Below are positions 32,301-44,052 of a DNA stretch of 64,000 nucleotides, one piece after another; positions within the stretch are counted from its first letter, which is position 1; every line of letters starts with the position of its first letter. Source of the DNA: Erpobdella octoculata. Lineage: Eukaryota; Annelida; Clitellata; Hirudinida; Erpobdellidae. The notes under the pieces are model-generated. The model ran no database searches, was not told where the DNA came from, and worked only from the letters and a program-made list of their open reading frames with translations. The stretch is from the NCBI GenBank assembly GCA_963978895.1, contig OZ022246.1:1564605-1628604 (forward strand), written 5' to 3'. The translations under genes and the position numbers were made by a program.

Positions 32301-35300
32301 TTTATCAATTAATCAATCAAATAAGTATTTGATATAGGGTTAGGGTTAGGGTTAGTGTTAGTATATATAACGCGTTTTTCGTAAGTTTGATTGGAAGGCG
32401 CTCTTTATATATAAAGAATAATTCCAGATTATAAATAAAAACTATTTGATCAATAAAAGAGCGAAAATAAAAAAAATATTCGTCCAGTTTGTTGGCAGAG
32501 AAGATCGTCACGACGACGTCGCAGTTGTTGAAGTCGAAAGACGAAGAAGTTTTGTTGAACTCTTGCGACCTGGCGACCAACTTATCGTGTTGTCTCGTTA
32601 CGAGGGTGATGCTCATCCATGCCGGTGTACAAACAGCAGAAATCTTCAAGAGGCAGTGAGAAGCGATTCGTTGAATTTGTCTACATCGTTAATACTTTCA
32701 AGATTATTATTTTTAGCGTCTTTTGATTTGTTTATTTATTTATATTTTTTTCCATTCGGCAGAACCTTCTCGCTGAGGAAGAGCAAAATGTCGAATCGAA
32801 TTTCTGAGCCTTTTCTTCGCAGCTCTTCTGAGTAAGTTTGCTAAATTTACTTGTTTGGTGAGCTTCTGAAATCACAGAGATTAACTGACCATAACGTTTT
32901 TTCACGAAGTCCTTTGAAATAACCTTTTTTTTAACCAAAGCTGCAGGTTTGATGCAGATTTGTACAGGTAGATCAGAAAACAAATTTTCCATGTGGTCAA
33001 CCAGTGGCCTAGCGCAGCTAGCACTCTGTAGGTTTTTATGCAAAAATTATCAATGGATCCGTTCAGCTCCACAACTAATGTTTAATATGTGGTAGCTAGT
33101 AGTAGCTACACTGCTGTTGCTAATGTTACTCCATACATTTAAGCATGATGTAATTAACAAATTTTTGCACGTCGAATTAACTCGGGTTCAACTGTCAGAG
33201 AGATGTGCTAATTTTTAAATTTCAGATTGCCGTTCCACGGTTCGGAAGCGCTGATAGAAAAGTGCCTGATTGCAATGTCCTATCTCAGTGTCGATTCCAT
33301 TGCCAGGGGCCAGGTATGGAATGATCTTTCTGAGACTTTTGTGACTTCGAATAGAAAAAAAATAAAAATTCTCTTGTTTATAAAAAATATTTCGATTCAA
33401 AGCTATTTATTATTGCTCCATTGAAGTTGAAATAAAACCTTAAATTACCAGTGGTTCACCAAGGAGGCTGTGCCTTTTAGGGTCACAACTAAAAATTTCT
33501 ACCCCGTGAGCCCCCCCCCCCAAAAAAAAATTTTGCTCAGCCACTGCTCATCACTTATTTATTATTTGTTAGTAGGGATTCCTGTTGAAAAATTGTTTCA
33601 CCGGCTCGGCGCTATCAGTTTTTTTTTTCTTAATTGCAGTTTATCCAGTCGGGGGTCCTGAAGCTGACCGTCGATTTGTTGGCCGAAGACCGCCCGGCCG
33701 TGTATCGCAGTGCCTCCCTTTTCATCTCCAGGCTGGCCGTGGACTCGGAAACGTGCAATCTGGTTTGCGAATTGGGGTGAACATTAATTTTGTTTCTTTT
33801 TTTTTTTCTAGCCATTTCCGATCTGAGTCATCAGCTGTTTTTTTTAATATCTCGTCGTCTCTCTCTCGATCTTTACCATTTACCTGGTCGATTTCAGTGG
33901 TTTAGAGGCCCTCTACAGCATTCAAAATTCACGAACGAAAAGAAATCCGATGTCTGAGATTGCACTCAACGAACTTTTCAAGTGCAGACTGGTTGAGAAA
34001 TTTGCACTTCAGGGATACTTGTGTTGGTACATTCTTTCCGTTTTCCTTAAGTCGAATTTATTTTATGTAATTTCATTTATTTATTTATTTTATGTAATTT
34101 CATTTATTTATTTATTTTATGTAATTTCATTCATTTATTTATTTTATGTAATTTCATTCATTTATTTATTTTATGTAATTTCATTTATTTATTTATTTTA
34201 TGTAATTTCATTCATTTATTTGTTTTATGTAATTTCATTCATTTATTTATTTTATGTAATTTCATTCATTTATTTATTTTATGTAATTTCATTCATTTAT
34301 TTATTTTATGTAATTTCATTCATTTATGTATTTTATGTAATTTCATTCATTTATTTATTTTATGTAATTTCATTCATTTATTTATTTTATGTAATTTCAT
34401 TCATTTATTTATTTTATGTAATTTCATTCATTTATTTATTTTATGTAATTTCATTCATTTATTTATTTTATGTAATTTCATTCATTTATTTATTTTATGT
34501 AATTTCATTCATTTATTTATTTATTTGAAATTAAATTAACAATTTCAACAGCCTACGAAGATGTCATAGAGAACGGATTTTACGACGTGGGACAACTCGA
34601 TGCCAGCAAGGTGGAGTTTTCCAGCTTGGGTTCGTTAGAATCCTACGCAGCCCAGCAACCACAAGGACAAGACGGAAGACCGATCTTTGTCGTCAACGCA
34701 ATATTTCCAGCGTATAATTTTTTTGTCTACATTCTCTACTATGCAATTAATTTAGAAACAAGTCGATAAATGTTTTTTCTCGAGTGTCTAAGACTCTAAG
34801 ATTTTCTGTGAAGCAGTAGCAGTGGCGTAACAGGAGGAGGTGGTTCTCCAAAAAATCCACTTCAGTTAATTTATTTATTTTCATCGACAGTAGTTCGCCT
34901 CCTTCTCGCATGGATGGAGGAAGCTCGGCTGATTTGCTTTCCACGACTTCGAAGGTCTCCTCTGCTCAAACAACGAAATCGAAAACGTGAGGATACTTCA
35001 AGTTCAACTTCGCCGCTTTTTTCGGGTTTTAACTAACCGAATCTGCGATCTTTATTTTTAACGAATAGAAAGAAGACGGTCAAACCGCCTGAAAAAGTAA
35101 TCAAAGAAGAAGTTATACCGGTCATCAACGAAAGTGAGAAGGTCTTCGAAGCACCCAACGACCCCGATTTGTACGCCTTAGTAGAAGCCTGTGACGTCGA
35201 GCTGTCGTGGCTTCCGACCACCAAGGAGAAGGTCGTCGCCCTGGCCGAGTTAGTTTTTTGGAAATATTTAAAATGTCGTTTTAAAGTTATTGTGTCTGGC

Positions 35301-36470
35301 TATTCAATTTTACGACATAGCGTTGAGACCGCACTACCAGCAGGGTTGTGCAACCAAGATGGGGCCGAGAGCATAGCGGAGTAATGGGTTGGCAACAATG
35401 AATCAATAAACATTCAAGCATTTCAAGCAGGGCTGTAGCTGGGACTAATTTGAAATAAATTCTATTACAAAGTTCTGATGGGGGATGCCGTTTAGACTCT
35501 GTTTTGTTTTACTTTTAAACCGAGTAGAGAGTATTTTTCTAATGGTATAATTAATCGCGTGACTTCAAAGGGTTTGTTCTGTTACTGTCGGTTTTCTTTA
35601 CAAAACCAGGGCCGTGTCAAGTCACATGGGAGGCCAGGTAGTGAGGGAGTACCTGTACGATTTCGAGTGGGAAAACCACATCGATAAACTGAAGGAGCAA
35701 TCGAACAGCAACTTGATCCCTCTCGGAGCGATCAACTTCGGAATACATCACCACAGAGGACTTTTGTTTAAAGTCAGATTGCATGCACTTTAAATGCTAC
35801 TTGTAAAATGTTATTTTGATCTCTAATTTTTGTTGTTTTGTTTATATTTTTTACTTTAATTAATGAATGTGGGTGAGATTTTAGAATTTTTTGATTTTTT
35901 TCATCATTTTTATAGAGATTTAAGACAGAAGTTGGGATGGGAAATCGGAACTGGGATTAAAAATCCGCTGTTCAACAAAATTTTGGAACGGGAGCTTAAG
36001 GGGCAGATACAGGATTAATGAAAGGAAAAGGAGGGGGTCCAAACGGGATGGGTAGGGGCTACCCCTTGTATCTGCTCCAGGGGTTGTAATTTTCGGACAG
36101 TTTTCAGCTCCCCAGAGTAAATTATAGTCACCGATGATTTTTCTGCAATAAAAATTTCAGTTTCTGGCAGAAAAAGTAGGAATTAGCTGCAGTTTGACAA
36201 GAAGAGAGTACAACAGAAGTTTCGTAGAAGTTACCTTGCTGGAAGAGCGTAAACTGTGCAATGTAAGTTGTAGAATCTCTTGAAAATCATTGTCTGCTAT
36301 GCAACTCAAAATCTAGGTACTAGAGTTATAAATTTGTTTTTTTTTGCTAGGAGTTTGGTAATGAAGTTGAACAACTAGTGCCAGAAAGATTTGTGGTCGA
36401 TCTGATCTTCCAACCTGGTCGTCTCATTCCCGTGTCCTCCCCCGATGCCGATTCTTACTCCATGTATTAG
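28280..36470 (+). CDS. ARMC3: Armadillo repeat-containing protein 3
   Basis: Twenty-one exons: 28280-28309, 28842-28956, 29101-29229, 29477-29548, 29789-29964, 30312-30438, 30795-30934, 31016-31154, 31606-31701, 31780-31941, 32133-32244, 32488-32655, 33226-33313, 33640-33776, 33898-34022, 34552-34711, 34891-34986, 35069-35248, 35610-35772, 36161-36262 and 36351-36470 (stop TAG). Every phase agrees: 878 residues (human 872). Seen: start MGKQTNEKEK, armadillo-like helical repeats across about the first 520 residues (for example DDNKLALLNADGCVSKLYEH and NVLLCLSSLALEWG), then GYLSYEDVIENGFYDVGQL. The C-terminal EDR1/CTR1-like domain has SHMGGQVV, NLIPLGAINFGIHHHRGLLF, VGISCSLTRREYNRSFVEV and VVDLIFQPGRL. 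ARMC3 is a scaffold protein of motile cilia and sperm flagella in vertebrates. The ARM repeats are diverged from human but the C-terminal third is close. Introns hold several minisatellites. Confidence 0.95.
29291..29425 (+). repeat. (GAT)n trinucleotide array
   Basis: A GAT/GAC array in ARMC3 intron 3. It creates a spurious poly-Asp ORF reading through from exon 3. Confidence 0.95.
30034..30200 (+). repeat. (ATTTG)n pentamer array
   Basis: About 19 near-perfect ATTTG units (30034-30129) grading into TTTCG, TTTTA and related pentamers. It lies in ARMC3 intron 5. Confidence 0.93.
31170..31565 (+). repeat. 40-bp minisatellite in ARMC3 intron
   Basis: About nine to ten tandem copies of a 40-bp AT-rich unit containing TAATGAATAATTAATTAG, CTGATTATTT and TAAAGCG. 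Divergence rises toward the right end. It fills most of the intron between exons 8 and 9. Confidence 0.92.
32334..32362 (+). repeat. Short interstitial (TTAGGG)n tract
   Basis: GATATAGGG is followed by three TTAGGG-type units and then degenerate TTAGTG. It lies in the ARMC3 intron between exons 11 and 12. TTAGGG is the ancestral animal telomere repeat; the tract is short and may be chance or a repaired break. Confidence 0.7.
34050..34530 (+). repeat. 27-bp minisatellite (TTTATGTAATTTCATTCATT type)
   Basis: About 17 tandem copies of a 27-bp unit in the ARMC3 intron between exons 15 and 16, ending about 20 bases before the exon-16 acceptor. One frame is open and gives a spurious FYVISFIYL 9-residue repeat. 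Confidence 0.95.
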
Positions 36471-37404
36471 TTTAACGAGTGAAATTCTCGCTCCATGTAT
36501 ATGTATTAGCTTCATGAATGGAATTCTTAGTCTATGTATTACTTAATTAGTTAAGCTCTCTGTTCATTGCAAAACCGTTATTTGATTGTTGAAATGCAAC
36601 ACAATTGAAAGTGTTAAAGTTTTTTATTTTTGTTTTGTGAAACTGAAAACTAACTGTAGCGTGGAAAAGTTCTTGATTCTATGGATCCTAGGCAATTAAC
36701 ATACCTCTGTGTCTTATGGACTATAATCTATCCCAAAAGATAGGTTCGTCTTATATAATATTCTATATATAGGGTCTAGGGTCTAGGGTCCCACCTGTTT
36801 GTGCCAGTGCACCCTGTTTTGTATGGCTACAGCAGAACCATAGGCGTACGAGCAGGAAAAGCAAGGGGCAACAGCTCTCAAATTTGGGCAACAATTTCTG
36901 AAAATTCCGCCAAAAATGTTTTAAAACGGGTTGAAAATTTGGGCAAAACAATAGAAATTTTTAAGAATAGGTAGAACATTTTAACCAAAAATCTTTAAAA
37001 TTCTCGAAAATTACTTATGACTACCACCTTCTTTAATTATAACGTTTCAATAAACAAGTTAAGTTTAATGACTGAACAAACAAAGAGAGATGTTATTTAT
37101 TGAGAAAATGGCATTTTAAAAGATAGGTAAGTCTGAGCTGAACATCAGCAGACAACAACAAAATGGCGAAAAACTTTCACATAAACCTGGAATAAATAAA
37201 TATGCTGATGAAACATAATTGGGCAAATAAAATATTCTGAAAACGAAGATCCTAACATAACAAGCAGATTTTAATTTTCCTAACACGTAAATGCTTAAAT
37301 CAAATGAATTTGCCTAAAAATAATAGTTTTAATTTTCCAATAAATCACATATATTTTTCCTAATGGCGTATATTAAAATTTTAGTTAATATAAACTTAAT
37401 AACA
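36471..37404. other. ARMC3 3' flank and convergent intergenic region
   Basis: AT-rich DNA between the ARMC3 stop and the stop of the minus-strand secreted-protein gene. It contains dispersed-repeat copy B (36672-36770), a short GGGTCTA triplication (36773-36791) and an AATAAA at 37049-37054. No exon seen. Confidence 0.55.
36672..36770 (+). repeat. Dispersed repeat, copy B
   Basis: Shares ordered blocks CCTAGGCAATTAACA, ACCTCTGTGTCTTA, AAAAGATAGG and ATTCTATATATA with the minus strand of 19871-19980. Similarity covers about 100 bp with small gaps. No recognised family. Confidence 0.7.
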
Positions 37405-38588
37405 CTAAAATCCCGTTCCAGCAAAGTCGCTTAGCGCCGGCAGGAAGCCGTAAGCCAGACAGTAGAGAAGGTTGACGATCTGATGGTCTCTGTCCATGCA
37501 CTCCTGCTCTTCAGGTACACCTTCCAGCGAGCTCGAATCTGCCTTCCATCCCATAGTCTCCCCAAAGCAGAGCAGCCCCAAGACATCCTGAAGCGATTCA
37601 AATTGTTGATCTACCGACATCACGTTTTTCGAGTTTATGTAGTCACAGAAATTACTATTTTGTCCCATGTGAAGGTTGTACTGAACTGCGTACTGCGTCA
37701 AAATCGACATAACAACCGTGGAGTTTTGACTCCCCTGTAAGTACAAAGTTCGTACTCAGCAAAATGATTTTTTTTAAGAAGCTTCATAAAGATCGATTTG
37801 CACAACAATATTATTATTATTATTCATTTACCTTCAACATCATTTCCGATGGGCACTGACTGGAATTGTTGAACAGCAGATACGACTTGAAATGAAACTC
37901 CTTGTCCATCACACTCAACTAAAACAATACATTGTTATAATTAAAGTCAAACTCAAACTATAACATTTTTCTTAATAATAGTTCATAGTCCTTCACACCA
38001 GGTGTTTTAAGACTGAAATGGCTGTATGTAGGAAGCACCTTAGTACTTCCTGTCGTGGATCATAATTTAATCCTTTTTACTTTCCCCTCCTCCTTTCTCC
38101 CAGGCTTGGGACTAGCTCGCAATTAGCAAGGCGGAGTTGAATAATTATTTATACCTATACAAATATTAAGTTGACGGTTCTCAAATTGTGATTTGAAACG
38201 TACAATCCTACTGCGAAGAATTTCCACTTGTTCGACAGCATCGGAGATGGCCTGTTTGAAAGTCTCCAGCTCATTCGCGCTGTCAACAAACTCGAAGCTT
38301 TCGCCGCAAGGAAATCTGAGCTCTTCCAGGCTGTATTTCTCCAGCGTTGGCAGGACGGTGTGTGATCGATGCTTATGTACCGCTGGTCTGAAGTCGACGA
38401 CTGCTCTCGACGCACCTGTGCCCGTGCCGAAGTTTTAAAATACATTACATTTACATTTTTTATTCAAAATTTGAATAAATAAGTTGTTATAGATAAGCAC
38501 ATAGGTGTATAGAGGTATACATACGCTTGCATGGCAGACACTCTGCACAGCTGCCCAAAACAATGAGTAAGAAGCTAAACGAAATCAT
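37405..38588 (-). CDS. Unrecognised small secreted helical protein
   Basis: Four minus-strand exons in transcription order: 38588-38525, 38415-38204, 37918-37832 and 37734-37405 (stop TAG), intron phases 1, 0, 0; 230 residues. Seen: N-terminus MISFSFLLIVLGSCAECLPC is a clear signal peptide and there is no other strongly hydrophobic span. Cysteines after it fall at residues 58, 114, 151, 177, 200 and 213. Possible N-glycosylation sequons lie at 109-112 and 125-127. Segments about 66-92 (NELETFKQAISDAVEQVEIL), 94-108, 126-142, 160-178 and 200-222 look amphipathic and helical. I do not recognise the family. A helical-bundle ligand (cytokine-like) is an inference from a signal-peptide exon, helical pattern and intron phases 1-0-0. 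Expression is not proven, but four exons joining in frame through consensus splice sites make a real gene likely. Confidence 0.72.
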
Positions 38589-39141
38589 TTTCCTTGTTTT
38601 TATTTAAAAGAAATAAATTATATAAAAACAAATTTTAAATGCAAATTTTAGTAGGTTTGAAAAACTTTAAATGAAGAATGATCTCTGAAGCGTTGAATTT
38701 ATACTATTATGATCTCTTTGAAATTTTCGTTTTTCACCATAAGGGCATTTTCATCAACTTTTTTCTGGGGTGAAACGTGAGATATAGAAACTGATTATTA
38801 ACTAATATTAACAATAATAAGTCATTAAGTTTCTCATTTGTTATTAGAAAACTGATTCGTTGAAAACGAAAATGTGGTTTATTCGTTTTTTTTTAATTAA
38901 TTTGTTTTCTTTTCGATAAAACTGCTCGCCTGTTGTCAGTCAGACGGGTAATATACCTTAAAACTACCATTTCGGTTCAATAGTGAAATTCATTTCGAAA
39001 TTAACGCAAAAGTGAATTTTTCAATAATAACGTCGAAACTTGAAAGAAACTCATAATTGCAGTCGCGCTTGAGTCAAAGAAGTTCAAGCGAAATTGAAAT
39101 GAAAATTTAATTCGCCAAACTGGGGGTCGGTGCTACCCATT

Positions 39142-39429
39142 CATGGACGGATCCAGGGGAAGGGGTGATGCACCCCCGCCCGAGTATCTATTAAAAGTTA
39201 TTTGGGCAGAATAAACGGTTTTTAGAAAATAACCGTAGTTGAAAGTAAAATTGTTGAAAAATACCTACGACTATCCCCCCTCCCCTATTCCCCCGGTCAT
39301 CAGCTTTTTTAGAAACAGGTATTTTTGAATTTGTTTTTGAAAATTTCCTACAACTACCCTCTTTTCGAGAAAAATTTTTGAATTGAAGCGCCTGCATCTC
39401 CCCACCATGAACTTCTGGATCCGCCACTT
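39142..39429. mobile_element. hAT-like non-autonomous element, short copy
   Basis: A 288-bp element. Left end CATGGACGGATCCAGG; right end, as reverse complement, AAGTGGCGGATCCAGA. Flanking 8-mers TACCCATT (39134-39141) and TACCCACT (39430-39437) match at seven of eight bases, the expected decayed hAT target duplication. Ends match those of the element at 42707-43397 (GGATCCAGG core). No coding capacity. Confidence 0.7.
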
Positions 39430-40462
39430 TACCCACTATAATAAGTATTGCTGCTTTTCAAAATTCTGTATAGACCTTTGATGGTTGTGTTTTACTTTTC
39501 CTTTAGAACTTCAGTTAGCAATTAAAAGAAACTTCTAGAAAGTTTTATTTAGTTGCAGTTTGAAAGGTTTAATCAGAAAAGAATAGGTAAAACATGATCG
39601 ACGTAAATATTAGGCTGCTTTTCTTATAAGGAAATATATATATATATTTTTTAATAAAGGTATTGTACTCTTATTATTATACTCTTCCCTTCACTAACTT
39701 TTCAAATTTCTTGTTATTTATGAGTGGCAATAATAACTGATGAAAAGTTAAATGACAATTTCCCCAAAATGTAAGAGCTTTTGGCATTTTCCAGTAATTT
39801 GTCAGTATATACGGTGATTGACACCAATTTCAATTGAGTTGTTGCATTTATTGCAGGCGTACGCTTTTAGCTCTCCTAAAGCTACGGGGTGGTTTAGTTT
39901 TGTGTGAGGAATAGAATAAGAAATTTACATGTCGACCTAGCTCTAAGTTGTTTTAGGTTATGCGGGGAAAATCTGTTAAGATCGCGGCTGTAGGCGCAAA
40001 ATTCATAAGCCCAACTCGTTTCTAAATAATAGAAAATTAAGAAGTTTCATCTTGTTTTCAGACACAGACCCTCAAGTGCCATTCCGACTCTGATTTTCCT
40101 ATAAAGATGTGTTCCATGGAGCCAGATAGACATGGGGGCTCCCGGAGGCTCGGTCCCCACAAATCGTTGCGGGCCTCCCACGTAAATATTGGAAAGCCCA
40201 TCTTTAAAAATTTGGCTGGCTGAGCGGTTGATGATAAGACATTGTTTATTTCATATAGCCAACTTGATGGCTATGAGATAACCAACAACTATAGTTCGTG
40301 GACTAAGTAGCAGGGTCGTAAATTCAGCATTTTCCAGGGGGGAGCAAAATTTTCCTGCCATTATATAGCTTACTGACAGGGTTAGCCGGTGTTGCCTGGG
40401 TTTTTTGCTTAGTTTTTTTCTTTTTTGCCAATGAAACCAAATAACAGATTTTTTTAAATTTA

Positions 40463-40943
40463 ATGTATGTATGTATGCATGTATGTATGTATGTATGTAT
40501 GTATGTATGTATGTATGTATGTATGTATGTATGTATGTATGTATGTATGTATGTATGTATGTATGTATGTATGTATGTATGTATGTATGTATGTATGTAT
40601 GTATGTATGTATGTATGTATGTATGTATGTATGTATGTATGTATGTATGTATGTATGTATGTATGTATGTATGTATGTATGTATGTATGTATGTATGTAT
40701 GTATGTATGTATGTATGTATGTATGTATGTATGTATGTATGTATGTATGTATGTATGTATGTATGTATGTATGTATGTATGTATGTATGTATGTATGTAT
40801 GTATGTATGTATGTATGTATGTATGTATGTATGTATGTATGTATGTATGTATGTATGTATGTATGTATGTATGTATGTATGTATGTATGTATGTATGTAT
40901 GTATGTATGTATGTATGTATGTATGTATGTATGTATGTATGTA

Positions 40944-40998
<55 letters not shown>

Positions 40999-41103
40999 AT
41001 GTATGTATGTATGTATGTATGTATGTATGTATGTATGTATGTATGTATGTATGTATGTATGTATGTATGTATGTATGTATGTATGTATGTATGTATGTAT
41101 GCA
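40463..41103 (+). repeat. (GTAT)n tetranucleotide array, about 640 bp
   Basis: A nearly perfect GTAT array with one internal (GT)n block at about 40947-40982. It generates overlapping spurious ORFs on both strands. The same motif in reverse orientation forms the array at 55663-56340. Confidence 0.98.
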
Positions 41104-42706
41104 TAGGTATACGTAAGCAGTACGTATAAATGGTATGTGTGTATGTAAAAATGTGTAATAAAGTAAATCTCAACCTCTCGTAGTCAGTCTTATTTGATAG
41201 AAAGTTATTTTAACTCCACCTTTCTTGTCTGAAAATTATTGAAAATATTTTCACCGCCTAAAATAAATTAATAAAATTAATAATAATAATATGCACAGCT
41301 AAACGCCATTCGTTTAAAAATTAAACCGGTTTTCAAACCAAAAATAGAAATACAAAGAATAACAATGGCCTCCCGTTTCGATTGGTCAACGCTCGCGCAC
41401 GTTGTGCACCGCCCCCTTCCCCTCCCGGCTGAGCGTACATTTCAAAACAATTACCGGCCGCTGCTGTGCAATTCTTCGTTTTAGTAGGTCAGTGAAACAA
41501 TCGAAATATTTTCGCATTTATAATCGTTTCTGTATTGCTGTTATACGAGAGAGAAAGTATCATCTCATTATCTGCTCGGATAAGTTGAACTCCGTTAACA
41601 GATTGCATTATTTTTAGTTTTAGGAGCGGGGATCGTTCCACAAATTCGTTATCAAGGCGTTCTCGTTTTTGTACACGCAGCCGTAGGACGGCAATTATTA
41701 TTATGTGTGAGAAATTTGATTTTATGTTGTTGGAGTTTTCGCTGGTTTTTATAATTTATTGAAAGTTGCTCCTTTGTCTTTTAAATGGAGTGCGGATGGT
41801 ATGGTAGCAGATGCCTTGTAATTACTTACTTACTTAACGAAGCTCCAGTTGAAAGCTTAAATTTTAAGATACCATCGTAGCGTGCAGCATTGTAAATTTG
41901 GTTAAACTTACTAAGTCTTGAACTCTTAAAAACTGGCTTAAGTCAAGTCTACTTTTAAAAGTTACTTTGTTTATAATATCGTGTTGTTCTTGCTCGATCT
42001 GTGGATTATTATAGTAGTTATTTATAAAGCTGTCTAATATAATAATAATAATAACTAATTAAAAAATTGTTTTCTTTTCCAAAATGGAACTTGAAACAGC
42101 TGCTTACATGGTGAGATAAGTTTTGAATCTTTGTATGTATGTATATATATATATATGTATGTTGTTTGTGTGCGTGTGTATGTATGTGTGCGACAGTTAC
42201 GATTTCATTAGATAAATTATAACTTTTATCCAATGTTTTTTGGATACAGGTTTAAAGTTCTATTTTCTTTTAAATTTATATTCAAATCGAACTAACCGAC
42301 TAAACACGAGGTGTGAGATTTAACAGTTTAATCAAGTTAGTTGTTGCAGTTGATCGTTGAAGAGAATGCGCATGTTGTGCTGTTGCGTGTAATCATTACA
42401 TTGTAATGTAAGCTAGCCAATGTATTGAAATGTAAACCAGTTGCCATCGGGCTGATATCCATCAAAACTGTCACCAGCCTCTACTCTAGTATGGCGGAAA
42501 CTTGTAAACGCTTTTGAAGTAGTTAACAGCATAGCTGAGTCATTTACTATTTCTCTCTCTCACTCTTCTCTTTCTTTCTTCCACACACACACACACACGT
42601 TCATTCATTCATTCGCAACCACGTATGTTAATAATGATATGAACTGTGTCTGAGATGCAATGTTGTACATTATCTCCTGTTAGTTCTGTGTGAGTATGAT
42701 GCAAAT

Positions 42707-43397
42707 CAGCGGCGGATCCAGGAATTCCTGGTAGGGGGGATGCAGGGACGTGTATTCAACAAAACCGGGGGGGGGGGCATGACGTTCCAACATTTTCTCT
42801 TAGTAATGCTAGAATTTTCTTCCTAAAATGAGGTAATTTTCAAAAAAAAAATTTATCCCAAAAAGCTGATTACGGGGGTTAGTAGTCGTAGGTAAAATTT
42901 TTACTTCCAAAATGGTCATTTTCAAATAACCGAGTCTCCTACCTAAAATATTTTTTAAATGCTTTTACTTAACTTCACTTGTCTCTCTGTTTGTTTGTTT
43001 GTTTGTCTGTTGTGACCAAATCTTAGAAACAAAAATTCACCTACTTTTCGACCACCTAGAGCTCTAAAACTTTCAGGAAAGCCTTATTCTGGATGACAAT
43101 ACATGAATTGAATGTTTCAGACATGAATTAGGCCTTAATTAATTCAATTAAAATTAATCAAGTTGTTTATGTATAAGTCGCCAGAGGTCCAAAATAATTA
43201 AACAGTACGGATGTTTATTTATAAGTCGCCAGAGGTCCAAAATAATTAACGGTTGTTTTAGATTTCAAAATTTTAGTTTGTTGACTCAGATAAAGAGGTA
43301 AATAAAAGCCTTAAAAAAATATTTGTTATCTTTACTTGTTTTTAATAATCTGGTTGGGGGATGCATATCCCCATCCCCCATCCTGGATTAGTCACTG
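42707..43397. mobile_element. hAT-like non-autonomous element, long copy
   Basis: A 691-bp element with imperfect inverted ends: left CAGCGGCGGATCCAGGA, right CAGTGACTAATCCAGGA as reverse complement. It is flanked by identical 8-bp direct repeats ATGCAAAT (42699-42706 and 43398-43405). Inside is a tandem duplication of about 50 bp containing AAGTCGCCAGAGGTCCAAAA (about 43170-43250). No transposase ORF. The TIR core links it to the element at 39142-39429. Confidence 0.85.
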
Positions 43398-44052
43398 ATG
43401 CAAATAGGAGAGATGGAGATGAGAGAGAGAGGCTTTAGATTGCTCACTTACAACAACAACCACGTGGAGGCTGTGTGCTCTTATTGGCTGCTTGTGGAAA
43501 GCCTGTCATCATCATTATCATCACCACTGCAGCCATTGTCACGTGGTGGATGTCAATAAAAAGATGAGATGCATGAAATTAAAATCAAACTATTTTGACG
43601 TAATAAAGAAAGTTTTTATCGAATTTCAGATCTAAAAAGAAAAAAACACTAGTTGTAAAATACAAACAAAATGATGAGTTTGTTTGTCTGTTTCCGACGC
43701 GTGGTCGATGCGATACGCGCCTTCAAGAGATGTGACGATGGTCGAGCGTGTATGTATATATATACACACACCACACATACATACGTATATAAATAAATTA
43801 TATCATATAATTTGTTCGCGAGTAGGAACCGGAGCTGCTAATAAACGCTGAGTGAAAAAGCGAGTTTTCAGAGTAAGAGGAAGAAAGAATAGAGAGAGAC
43901 ATAAATGCACGAGTATATATGCGCATATATATAATATATAAACATACATAAATAACCTCGAGCAGTTGAAAGAATAAAACTAAAGAAGAAAAAAATATAT
44001 CTATTTCTGTCGGCTTGTCTTATCTGTAACAAAAAAAAAGAAAGAAAAGAAT

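Larger units (their letters stand above)
38589..44052. other. Large intergenic region with repeats and septin upstream DNA
   Basis: About 5.4 kb between the divergent secreted-protein and septin starts. It holds two hAT-like elements (39142-39429 and 42707-43397) and the (GTAT)n array (40463-41103). A GC-richer patch at about 41370-41470 with reversed CCAAT (GATTGGTC) and CCGCCCCC could be a distant septin promoter with an untranslated first exon. The septin 5' UTR is purine-rich immediately before its ATG. No coding exon seen. Confidence 0.55.

Noticed and set aside
33449..33550. Possible small hAT element with CAGTGG ends in an ARMC3 intron
   Set aside because: Only about 8 bases of inverted ends and the flanking 8-mers (TAAATTAC, CTCATCAC) do not match.
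33950..34528. 192-codon ORF with FYVISFIYL repeats
   Set aside because: ARMC3 exon 15 read through into the 27-bp minisatellite; the exon ends at 34022.
40460..41173. Long ORFs of more than 200 codons on both strands
   Set aside because: Pure products of the (GTAT)n array (MYVC and HTYI cycles) in all frames without stops.
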